Translations under genes and position numbers: made by a program
DNA from: Deltaproteobacteria bacterium
Lineage (GTDB): Bacteria; Myxococcota_A; UBA9160; SMWR01
Direction of reading: 5' to 3'
Assembly (NCBI GenBank): GCA_019313605.1
Contig: JAFDAW010000134.1
Span: forward strand, 1-7,343
Length of the DNA stretch: 7,343 nt
Part shown: in pieces, positions 1 to 6,794 of the stretch
How the letters are laid out: each line of letters opens with the position of its first letter
How positions within the stretch are numbered: the stretch's first letter is position 1
Notes under the pieces: generated by a model
Told to the model about the DNA's origin: nothing
The model's input: the letters and a program-made list of their open reading frames with translations, nothing else
Database searches by the model: none

Positions 1-507
1 GGCCTTCTTCGTCGCGGTCTTGCGCGCAGTGGTCTTCTTTCGGGCCGGCTTCTTTGCCGTGGTCTTGCGCGCAGTGGTCTTTCTTCGCGCAGTCTTCTTG
101 CTGCCGGTCTTCTTTCGGGTGATTTTCTTTCGCGTACCGGCTGCGCTGCGCGTGGTCTTCTTTCGCGTCGTCTTCTTGCGCGCACTCTTGTTCCGAGGCG
201 TCTTCTTTCGCGCGGGTTTCTTTCGAGCGACCTTCTTCCGCGCGGGCTTCTTGCGCGCAGTCTTCTTCCGAGGCGCCTTCTTCCGCACGGACTTCTTGCG
301 AGCGGTCTTCTTCCGGCCGGCCTTCTTGCGGGGTGCCTTGCCAGCCCCAGTCTTTTTGCGGGTCGCCTTCTTCCGCGTAGATTTCTTTCGGGTGGTCTTC
401 TTTCGGACCGCTTTTTTCCGAGTCGTCTTCTTTCGGGTGGCCTTCTTCCGAGTCGCCTTCTTGCGTGCAGGTTTCTTGCGCGTCGTGGTCTTCTTGCGAG
501 TCGCCAT
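1..507 (-). CDS. Histone H1/AlgP-like Lys-Arg-Ala-rich repeat protein, 3' end cut by window edge
   Basis: The minus strand reads ATG at 507-505 and stays open for 169 codons to the left edge, so the C-terminus lies outside the window. The product starts MATRKKTTTRKKPARKKAT and is almost wholly a five-residue repeat, RKK followed by two of T, A, P, S, V or I, with about 24 RKK units. The register loosens toward the C-terminal side (TGSKK, RRKTTARKTTAKK). There is no hydrophobic segment, signal peptide or folded domain. Basic tails of this kind occur in bacterial histone H1-like proteins (Hc1/Hc2 style) and in Pseudomonas AlgP, which bind DNA non-specifically through disordered lysine-rich chains; a nucleoid role is inferred from composition. 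The start is fixed by an AGGAGG with 8 nt spacing and a good upstream promoter. It is divergent from the MoaD-MoaE gene. A ribosomal or RNA-binding extension is the main alternative. Confidence 0.85.
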   Translation of the reverse strand, partial: MATRKKTTTRKKPARKKATRKKATRKKTTRKKAVRKKTTRKKSTRKKATRKKTGAGKAPRKKAGRKKTARKKSVRKKAPRKKTARKKPARKKVARKKPARKKTPRNKSARKKTTRKKTTRSAAGTRKKITRKKTGSKKTARRKTTARKTTAKKPARKKTTARKTATKKA

Positions 508-515
508 GGCAAGCC

Positions 516-521
516 CCTCCT
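516..521 (-). promoter_or_regulatory. Shine-Dalgarno of the histone H1-like gene
   Basis: On the minus strand AGGAGG (plus strand CCTCCT) lies 8 nt upstream of the ATG at 507. It decides the start codon of the repeat protein, whose repetitive body gives no other guide. Confidence 0.8.
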
Positions 522-528
522 GGCAGCC

Positions 529-558
529 ATATTAGAGCGACCCGGAATTCTGCGTCAA
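529..558 (-). promoter_or_regulatory. Probable sigma-70 promoter of the histone H1-like gene
   Basis: On the minus strand a TTGACG box (plus 553-558, five of six matches to TTGACA) is followed after 18 nt by TAATAT (plus 529-534, four of six matches to TATAAT). Transcription would start near 520-522, giving a leader of only about 15 nt that begins at or just before the Shine-Dalgarno. The match and position are good for a housekeeping promoter, but this is read by eye only. Confidence 0.5.
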
Positions 559-610
559 CGAATCACAGCTCTCGATTGAGCTTTTATCCCGCGCAGAGTA
601 GGGTCTTGGG

Positions 611-1270
611 ATGCAGGTCATCGCAAAGCTATTCGGTGCAGTTCGGGAGGCGGCTGGCGCGAAGGAGCTGTCACTCACGCTCTCAGACGGCGCCGTGGCA
701 CGCGACGTCTGGGCGCTCTTGTTGGACGAGCATCCCGCAATCGCGCCGTTTGCCGACCGGCTTGCGGTCTCGGTAAACCTCGAAATCCGCTCACTCGACG
801 CGGAACTCCACGATGGCGACGAAATCGCGTTCCTTCCGCCCGTGTCGGGCGGGGCGGGAACCTGCTCGCTCTCGGAAGGCCCAATCGATGTGGGCAAGGT
901 GGTGGCGCGGGTATCCGGCCCCGGAATGGGGGGTATCGTGACCTTCATCGGCGCGGTCCGAAACCGCGCCCGGGGGCGAGACATCCGCCACCTCGAGTAC
1001 GAATCCTACCCCGAGATGGCCGAGCGCGAGATGGACCGCATCGCCCGCGAAGCCGCCGAACGCTGGCCCGGCACGCGCGTCGCAATCGCCCACCGCGCGG
1101 GCCACCTCGAAATCGGCGACATCGCAGTCGTCGTCGTCGCCGCCGCACCCCACCGCGGCGAAGCCTTCGAGGCCTGCCGCTACGCGATCGACACCCTCAA
1201 AGAGTGCGTCCCCATCTGGAAGAAAGAAGTCGCGACCGATGGCGAGTACTGGGTCGACGATCGACCGTAG
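611..1270 (+). CDS. Molybdopterin synthase, MoaD-MoaE fusion
   Basis: This 219-residue protein joins both subunits of molybdopterin synthase, which inserts the two dithiolene sulfurs into cyclic pyranopterin monophosphate in cytoplasmic molybdenum cofactor synthesis. Residues 1-81 are MoaD-like: a ubiquitin-like fold opening LFGAVREAAG and ending FLPPVSGG, with the Gly-Gly that carries the thiocarboxylate at 80-81. Residues from about 85 are MoaE-like: GGIVTFIGAVRN (107-118), LEYESYPEMAE (128-138), HRAGHLEIGD (161-170), HRGEAFEA (181-188) and LKECVPIWKKE (196-206). His181/Arg182, Lys197 and Lys204 align with the E. coli MoaE active-site His103/Arg104, Lys119 and Lys126. The halves abut with almost no linker. 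Separate MoaD needs a free C-terminal Gly-Gly, so this chain probably needs cleavage after Gly81, as reported for mycobacterial MoaX. The ATG is chosen because residue 1 matches usual MoaD starts; no strong Shine-Dalgarno is visible. Confidence 0.93.
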   Translation: MQVIAKLFGAVREAAGAKELSLTLSDGAVARDVWALLLDEHPAIAPFADRLAVSVNLEIRSLDAELHDGDEIAFLPPVSGGAGTCSLSEGPIDVGKVVARVSGPGMGGIVTFIGAVRNRARGRDIRHLEYESYPEMAEREMDRIAREAAERWPGTRVAIAHRAGHLEIGDIAVVVVAAAPHRGEAFEACRYAIDTLKECVPIWKKEVATDGEYWVDDRP

Positions 1271-1635
1271 ATCGGAAAACAGGTGTGCCGAAGTAATCTT
1301 GCGAAGTGCAATTGGAATCTCGACGGTTCCGGTACTTCTCTGTTCTGGGTGATGCGGGAGCCGCATAGGACTCCTTCTACGCCGAGTTCGTCTCAGCGCC
1401 GTATCCGTCACCGACGCTTCGGCTCGCAGGGCTCCGGGCGAGCGCTCCGAGCTGTGGCGACCGAGGAATCGCCCACGCAGCGCGTTTCTCGACGCGCGGT
1501 GACGGTTGGCGCGAGCTGCGGTTCGGGTGTAGCGTTCCATGCACAGAAATGCCCTCGAGCGCGCTCATCGCTGCTCGTTGGCCTCGCTGGGATCGCCAGA
1601 GGGTGAATCCCCGCATCCGAAGGAGGTAGCGGGTC
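1271..1635. other. 365-bp intergenic stretch between MoaD-MoaE and the outer-membrane protein
   Basis: No convincing gene is seen. Open frames on both strands here give arginine/serine-rich, low-quality translations without a ribosome-binding site. A few short inverted repeats are present, such as GCTCG...CGAGC around 1422-1443 and GCGCG...CGCGC around 1480-1497. None is followed by a T-run, so they are not convincing terminators. The 3' end carries the strong Shine-Dalgarno of the next gene, and the promoter of that gene presumably lies here, but no good -35/-10 pair was found. Confidence 0.5.
1620..1627 (+). promoter_or_regulatory. Strong Shine-Dalgarno fixing a GTG start
   Basis: AAGGAGGT is a near-perfect complement of the 16S rRNA tail and lies 8 nt before the GTG at 1636. 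It settles the non-ATG start of the outer-membrane protein gene. Confidence 0.85.
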
Positions 1636-2370
1636 GTGAAACGCGCAGCAGTGGTTGGACTTACGGTATTTGCGGTCATGGCTCTGCCGGTTTCGGCGCG
1701 CAGCGACACGGCCAAGAGCATTGTCGAGGGCATAGCCTCCGCGGCACTCGTGGGCATCATCTGCTCGGGTGTCGCACTGACGGCAGACGATGAAATCGAC
1801 CCGGAAGACTTCGCGCGACGGGGCTGGATGCTGGGTGTGGCGGGAAGCTACGGGATCGAGACGTTCCAGGACGACGCGGAATCGAATCTCGACCGGACGC
1901 TCGGGGTTCCCACGAAGCTCTCCGTCGACAACAGCTTCGGCTTCAGGGGGCGAGGTGGCTACCGCTGTCACCGGCGCTTCTCGGCGGAGTTCGAGATCGA
2001 GTGGCTCGACGGCTTTGAATCCGATTTCTCGTCCGTCGGCTTCGGTGAACTCGGCGAAATGAAAGCCGAGCCCATCGTGTACACGACCAATGTAAAGGGA
2101 TATCTCCTGACCGGGCGCTACCAGCCCTTCCTGCTCGTCGGCGCGGGCCTCACGACAGTGGATTTCAAGCTGACGAAGGACAATGTGGGACTGGGGCTCT
2201 CTTCGAGCGAGAGCGAGAACTCGTTCACCATGCGCTTCGGAGGAGGCATCGACCTCTACGCTACGGAGAACGTGGTCGTGACCCTGCAAGCCGACTACGT
2301 GCGCCCCTTCGGCAACCTCGACGATCTGGACTACGTCTCGATCGGCTGGGGTCTCCTGTACCGCTTCTAA
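1636..2370 (+). CDS. Small outer-membrane beta-barrel protein (OmpA/OmpW-like fold)
   Basis: This 244-residue protein starts at GTG. Residues 1-22 form a signal peptide: a Lys-Arg N-terminus, a hydrophobic core VVGLTVFAVMALPV and likely cleavage near SA-RSD. A second hydrophobic patch (ASAALVGIICSGVALTA, 34-50) precedes an acidic stretch, and the rest is built of alternating amphipathic strands: GWMLGVAGSYGIETF (63-77), the strands at 100-125, IVYTTNVKGYLLTG (147-160), QPFLLVGAGLTTVDFK (163-178), SFTMRFGGGIDLYA (196-209), VVVTLQADYVRPF (213-225) and YVSIGWGLLYRF (233-244). The terminal Phe after an aromatic-rich strand is the usual signal for outer-membrane insertion by BAM. Size and strand count suit an eight-stranded barrel. 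No substrate or function can be read from sequence. Residues 23-60 may form a periplasmic or plug segment. It stands alone between two intergenic regions. Confidence 0.85.
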   Translation: MKRAAVVGLTVFAVMALPVSARSDTAKSIVEGIASAALVGIICSGVALTADDEIDPEDFARRGWMLGVAGSYGIETFQDDAESNLDRTLGVPTKLSVDNSFGFRGRGGYRCHRRFSAEFEIEWLDGFESDFSSVGFGELGEMKAEPIVYTTNVKGYLLTGRYQPFLLVGAGLTTVDFKLTKDNVGLGLSSSESENSFTMRFGGGIDLYATENVVVTLQADYVRPFGNLDDLDYVSIGWGLLYRF

Positions 2371-2811
2371 GGGCAATCGCCCAGAGCTTCGACGTCAGAC
2401 ACGTCTAGCGTCGCACCGCTGCGCTCGGGAACTCCCGGATCGTTTGCTGTCGAGGTGTAGGTCTGCGCGGGTACGCGGGTCACGTCCTGGGTAACGGACA
2501 CGACCGGAAACCCGACGAACACCGCAAGTGGAAGCCTCATGTGCACGGCGGGTGCGTGTTGGGGGGATGTCAACGTAACCGAGAAGTATCAGTCGATTTC
2601 GGTGGACGGCCGGGACAAGGACTCGATCACATTGATTCCGAAGTGACCTGATGCGCGAGGGCTAAATCGTTCTCGAATCGGCTTCGGTATGCTCCCGGAG
2701 TTGCCGGCGCACAGCCCGCAGTGTGTCCGCTGCAGTCAACGGCTGACTCGACGCGTCGGACCTCGAGTCCATGGGCGCGTCGAAGCGAAAACCAAACTCT
2801 GGGAGCCCAAC
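2371..2811. other. 441-bp intergenic stretch with a possible decayed coding remnant
   Basis: No gene is firmly supported. Just after the barrel stop lies a small hairpin GGGC-AATC-GCCC (2371-2382), without a T-run. From 2461 to 2646 the plus frame that continues in register after the barrel stop is open with GC-rich third positions and reads like a beta-rich protein tail (VTDTTGNPTNTASGSL, then CWGDVNVTEKYQS, ending SITLIPK). The only in-frame ATG is at 2539 and a TAG closes the frame at 2458-2460. The opposite strand is also open from 2573 to 2367 (TTG start, or ATG at 2540), with no Shine-Dalgarno for either start. Because the two frames share third codon positions, base composition cannot choose between them. 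A remnant of a secreted protein gene or simple chance are both possible. Confidence 0.3.
2801..2805 (+). promoter_or_regulatory. Shine-Dalgarno of the ureohydrolase-like gene
   Basis: GGGAG lies 6 nt before the ATG at 2812. It favours that start over the in-frame ATG at 2689, which would add 41 residues of arginine/proline-rich sequence unlike any ureohydrolase N-terminus. Confidence 0.65.
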
Positions 2812-3834
2812 ATGGCATCCAATCTCGATGCTCCGACCCATGCCGAAACGATGACCGATTTCTACTGGTGGGGAATTCCCACCCTCTTTCGGTGCGAAGT
2901 CGAAGAAGATCCGTCCAAAGTCGACATCGGCCTCGTGGGTATTCCCCATAGCAGCGGCAATGGCATCACGGAACGCGATCAACACCTGGGCCCCCGCGCG
3001 TTGCGCGATGTGTCGATGGAGTACCGGCGAATCCATCGCGAATTCGATTTTTCACCCTGGGACGCATGTCGGGTTCGGGACATGGCCGACGTGCCGCTTC
3101 CCAATGCGATGCACAACGACCGCACGATCAAGGACATCGAAGCCTATTTCAAACGGCTCGATCAGGCGGGTACCCGGCCGGTGTCGGTGGGAGGGGACCA
3201 CTCGATTACATTGCCCGTGCTGCGCGCCATTGCGGGGCGAGGCTCGCACATCTCTGGCGAGCCGGTGGCGGTGGTCCATTTCGACGCACACCACGATTCC
3301 TACGGAGAGGGTGACGTTGGCGAGGAGTACCTCGGCAACATCGAATGGGCTGGCGCCTGGGCGCGAATCATGTGTGAAGAGAACCTCGTGGACCCCAAAA
3401 AGGTATTCCAGATCGGAATTCGGGGACACAAGTTCGCACAGGATGAGGGTATCTACAGCAAACAGGCCGGCTACAGAATCATCGAGAAGGCGGAGTTCGA
3501 CACGATGGGCGTTGCTGCTGTCGTCGAGGAGATCCGAAACCGAATCGGAGACACGCCCACCTACATCACCTTCGATCTAGATGCGCTCGATCCAGCGGTT
3601 GCGCCGGGTGTGTCCAACATCGAGGCGGGATACCCGGGCATGACGATGGGGCAGGCGATGGGCGTGCTCCAGGGCATGTGGGGAATGAACGTGATCGGCG
3701 GCGATGTTGTCTGCATCATGCCGAGCAAGGACGCCCCCAACAAGATCACGGCGATCAACGCGTCGGTGATCCTGTTCGAGCAGATCTGTCTGATTGCAGC
3801 CTCACTTGCGAAGCAAAACGAAAGCCGCCCGTGA
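2812..3834 (+). CDS. Arginase/agmatinase-fold (ureohydrolase superfamily) protein, divergent active site
   Basis: This 340-residue, probably cytosolic binuclear-metal enzyme belongs to the family that hydrolyses guanidino compounds to urea and an amine. All six metal ligands are present: His130 (GGDHS), Asp158, His160 and Asp162 (HFDAHHDSY), Asp255 and Asp257 (TFDLDALDP). LGPRALRDVS (59-68) and QIGIRG (200-205) are also typical. Two functional positions differ from agmatinase SpeB. The HGT motif carrying the proton-shuttle His is replaced by EWAGAWAR (178-185), with Trp179 facing the His by alignment. The guanidinium-contacting Glu of DVVEV is Cys301 in DVVCIMP. A two-residue longer loop follows the last ligand motif (APGVSNIEAGYPG). 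The N-terminal TDFYWWGIPTLFR is also unlike SpeB. Fold and metal binding look sure; agmatine or arginine as substrate is doubtful. moaB follows after 64 bp. Calling it speB would overstate the evidence. Confidence 0.88.
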   Translation: MASNLDAPTHAETMTDFYWWGIPTLFRCEVEEDPSKVDIGLVGIPHSSGNGITERDQHLGPRALRDVSMEYRRIHREFDFSPWDACRVRDMADVPLPNAMHNDRTIKDIEAYFKRLDQAGTRPVSVGGDHSITLPVLRAIAGRGSHISGEPVAVVHFDAHHDSYGEGDVGEEYLGNIEWAGAWARIMCEENLVDPKKVFQIGIRGHKFAQDEGIYSKQAGYRIIEKAEFDTMGVAAVVEEIRNRIGDTPTYITFDLDALDPAVAPGVSNIEAGYPGMTMGQAMGVLQGMWGMNVIGGDVVCIMPSKDAPNKITAINASVILFEQICLIAASLAKQNESRP

Positions 3835-3898
3835 TCCGCGACGAGAAAGCCCGACGGGCGCGACGGCGAGTGCTGCCTACTTGGATTGACGGTCGACC

Positions 3899-4429
3899 AT
3901 GAGCGAAACGAGTCCCGCTTCTCACGCACACCATCACCGCAAGAGTGCCGTGGCCGAGGTTCCGACGGCGGTGATCACGGTGAGCGATACGCGAACGCTC
4001 GACACCGACACGGGCGGCGCGCGGGTGGTTGAACTGCTCGGCGCGGGCGGACATCCGGTCGTCGTGCGCGAGATCGTGAAGGATGAACCCGCGGCGATTT
4101 CGACGCTGCTGAGTGCGTTGTTGGGGCGCAACGATGTCCGCGCCGTGATCCTGACTGGCGGCACGGGTGTGGCGCCGCGCGATGTCACGCCCGACACCGT
4201 CGAGCCGCTACTCGATCGGGTGGTGCCGGGTTTCGGAGAACTCTTTCGAGCCCTTTCTTACGAGGAGATCGGGAGTGCAGCTCTGCTCTCTCGTGCACTC
4301 GCTGGGCTCGTCTCGGGCCGTGTCGTCTTCGTGCTGCCGGGCTCCCGGGGTGCCGTCGAACTCGCGATGCAAAAACTGATCTTGCCCGAGCTCGGGCACC
4401 TCGCCGCCGAGGCGGTCAAGACGCGCTGA
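3899..4429 (+). CDS. moaB: Molybdenum cofactor biosynthesis protein MoaB/MogA family (molybdopterin adenylyltransferase)
   Basis: This 176-residue protein belongs to the family that adenylates molybdopterin with MgATP, giving the activated MPT-AMP used for molybdate insertion in the cytoplasm. Visible motifs are AVITVSDTR (24-32), LTGGTGVAPRDVTPDTVEPL (85-104) for pterin and nucleotide binding, with Asp95/Asp99 in the position of the MogA metal-binding acid, GFGELFRALSYEEIGSAALLSRA (111-133) and VFVLPGS (143-149). The SYEEIG...LSRA segment fits MoaB-type sequences better than classical MogA. Length is normal. The first 18 residues are an extension with a His cluster (SHAHHH, 8-13) that is not part of the fold; a later start cannot be excluded because no clear Shine-Dalgarno precedes the ATG. 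The next gene begins 21 bp downstream, so co-transcription is likely. It supplies a later step of the pathway served by the MoaD-MoaE fusion. Confidence 0.92.
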   Translation: MSETSPASHAHHHRKSAVAEVPTAVITVSDTRTLDTDTGGARVVELLGAGGHPVVVREIVKDEPAAISTLLSALLGRNDVRAVILTGGTGVAPRDVTPDTVEPLLDRVVPGFGELFRALSYEEIGSAALLSRALAGLVSGRVVFVLPGSRGAVELAMQKLILPELGHLAAEAVKTR

Positions 4430-5723
4430 CGCTGTTCCGAAACGGTAAGGATGGCCCACCTCCCGCTCCGCCTGGTCGCTGCCGCGGCGCCGCTCGTCGC
4501 GGTCGCTCTGCTCGCGCTTGGTTCGACGCTCGCATGGGCCGAGGTCTTCGTATGGATCGATGAGAGCGGCGTCACCCACATCACCGATGATCCCTCGGGT
4601 ATCCCCGAGGACGCCCGAACCGCCGAACAGGGCATTGGCGACCTCTGGAGCAGCCCGGTTGGCGACGAGCCCGTATCCGGCTCTTCGCTGAACGCTTCCG
4701 AGGCCCGCATCCAACGCCTGATCCGGGGCGCCGTCGACGATCTGCGTCGCGGTGAAACCGCGCGCGCGTCGGTCTCGCTAAACGCCGTGCTGAGGGAGTC
4801 GCCCGGAGAACCGGTCGCGCATTGGTACCTCGCGCTCCTCGATCGCCAGCGCGGCCGTTACGATTCGGCCCGCGTACACCTCGAGGCCTTTCTCGCCGCC
4901 TCGGGCGACGATCTCGAGCCCTGGCGTCAATCGGCGCACCGCCGGCTGGCGGCGCTCGACGACGAAGCGCGGCTGGCGGATCCCAGCAGCGACCGCGCGG
5001 CGGGCCCCTGGCAGGAGCTCTCGAACGCGCACTTTCGCGTCAACTACGACCCGGAGCTCGCGCAGGCCTCCCCCGACTACGCGCAAACCGTGCTGCGTTA
5101 TCTCGAGGAGGCCCGCTCCACCGTCAGCACCCGCCTCGGCGCGGTGCCCGACGAGTCGATGGGCGTGGTCTTTTACGGCAAGGCCGCCTACCTCGAGGCA
5201 CACCGGCATCGCTTTTCGTTTCAGACGGTCGGGTTCTTCGACGGTCGAATCCACGTGGTGTCGGCCGCACATCCGGCCGGAGAGCTTCGAGCACTGCTCT
5301 TCCACGAATATTCTCACGCGGTTTTTCGCGAGCAGACCGGCGGCGATCGCCCCTACTGGTTGAACGAAGGCCTCGCCGAAATCTCCGAGCGCGAGTCGCT
5401 GCGGCGGACGGGGCTTACCCGCACCGAGCGCCGCGCGCTGCGCGACGCGATCGACACGGAGCAGTGGACCCCGCTACGGCGCCTCGCGCCGAGTTTTTCG
5501 GGTCTCGATGACGCAGGTGCGCGCGCCGCATACCTGGAGTCTGCGGCCGCTGCACTGTGGATCTCCGAGCGGACGGATCGCGCGCAGCGCGCAAAATTGC
5601 TCGGGATGCTCGGAACCGGAATCGCACCCGACCAGGCGTTTCTAGCCGTTCTCGGGGTCGATACCGATGGCGTGGATCGGGCGGTTCGCGAGGAGATTCT
5701 CGCCGAATTCCCGTCGGAGGTCG

Positions 5724-6404
<681 letters not shown>

Positions 6405-6503
6405 CTCGTCCGGTTTTTCGGCAGGGATGCGGGCGGCCTTTACCGGAGCCGGATTATGCCCCCGGGGGATTCGCGGCGGACCGAGTGCGGCGGGTGGCGG
6501 GTC

Positions 6504-6794
6504 TCAGCGGATCCGGAAGCCCTCGAGATTCTCGGGGCTTTCCTCGATCACCTCGATTCGATCCACGCGCGCCATTTCGGGCCCACGAGAGCAGAAATCG
6601 ACCGCTTCGTTCACGGCCTCCGGGGTGCCCTCGAAAACCGCTTCTACGCGGTCGTCCGGGAGGTTGCGCACCCAGCCATCGACGCCCGCCTTCGCCGCGT
6701 GCTTCGCGGTCGTCGCCCTGAACCAGACGTCCTGCACGAGCCCGGTCACGAAGACGTGGCGCCGGCAACGGCCTGTCGATTCTGCGGCACTCAA
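6504..6794 (-). CDS. acyP: Acylphosphatase
   Basis: This 96-residue enzyme hydrolyses acyl phosphates such as carbamoyl phosphate or 1,3-bisphosphoglycerate to carboxylate and phosphate in the cytoplasm. The family signature is clear: HVFVTGLVQDVWFR (13-26) holds the phosphate-binding loop and catalytic Arg26, and GWVRNLPDDRVEAVFEG (40-56) holds Asn44, which orients the water. The C-terminus GFRIR also fits, and length is typical. One mild oddity is Asp22 in place of the usual Gly in VQGVxFR. The start is TTG at 6794, whose last two bases begin the TGA stop of the upstream sigma-factor gene (4-bp overlap). No ATG or GTG lies in a sensible upstream position, so translation probably depends on coupling to the sigma gene. 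Two N-terminal features, a loose SAAESTGR lead and the rare start, leave some doubt about the exact first residue. Confidence 0.9.
   Translation of the reverse strand: MSAAESTGRCRRHVFVTGLVQDVWFRATTAKHAAKAGVDGWVRNLPDDRVEAVFEGTPEAVNEAVDFCSRGPEMARVDRIEVIEESPENLEGFRIR

Noticed and set aside
1..507. Tandem DNA repeat that might be a CRISPR or satellite array
   Set aside because: The 15-bp periodicity is explained by repeated RKK-x-x codons. There are no unique spacers of constant length and no long conserved repeat.
20..535. Plus-strand 171-codon frame of FFRAVFF-type repeats resembling a membrane protein
   Set aside because: It is the complement of the lysine-rich repeat gene on the minus strand, which has the promoter, Shine-Dalgarno and sensible composition. 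The F and R pattern comes from CTTCTT repeats read out of frame.
791..1540. Minus-strand 249-codon frame
   Set aside because: It is antisense to the well-recognised MoaD-MoaE gene, and its translation has no recognisable domain.
1283..1606. Plus-strand 107-codon frame in the intergenic region
   Set aside because: It has no ribosome-binding site, and the Arg/Ser-rich translation shows no domain or homologue I recognise.
1408..2376. Minus-strand 322-codon frame
   Set aside because: It covers the outer-membrane protein, whose strong Shine-Dalgarno, signal peptide and terminal Phe establish the plus strand. Long antisense frames are expected in GC-rich DNA.
2367..2573. Minus-strand 68-codon frame with a weak signal-like segment (MRLPLAVFVGF)
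   Set aside because: The start is TTG or an ATG at 2540, neither with a Shine-Dalgarno. It ends inside the barrel gene stop and is not recognised. It is kept only as a note in the intergenic entry.
2689..2811. In-frame N-terminal extension of the ureohydrolase from ATG 2689
   Set aside because: The extra 41 residues are Arg/Pro-rich and unlike the family, while the ATG at 2812 has a GGGAG at good spacing.
6459..6468. Perfect 10-bp palindrome CCCCCGGGGG between acylphosphatase and FHA genes
   Set aside because: It has no loop, no T-run and no repeated copies, so it is likely a chance palindrome in GC-rich DNA.
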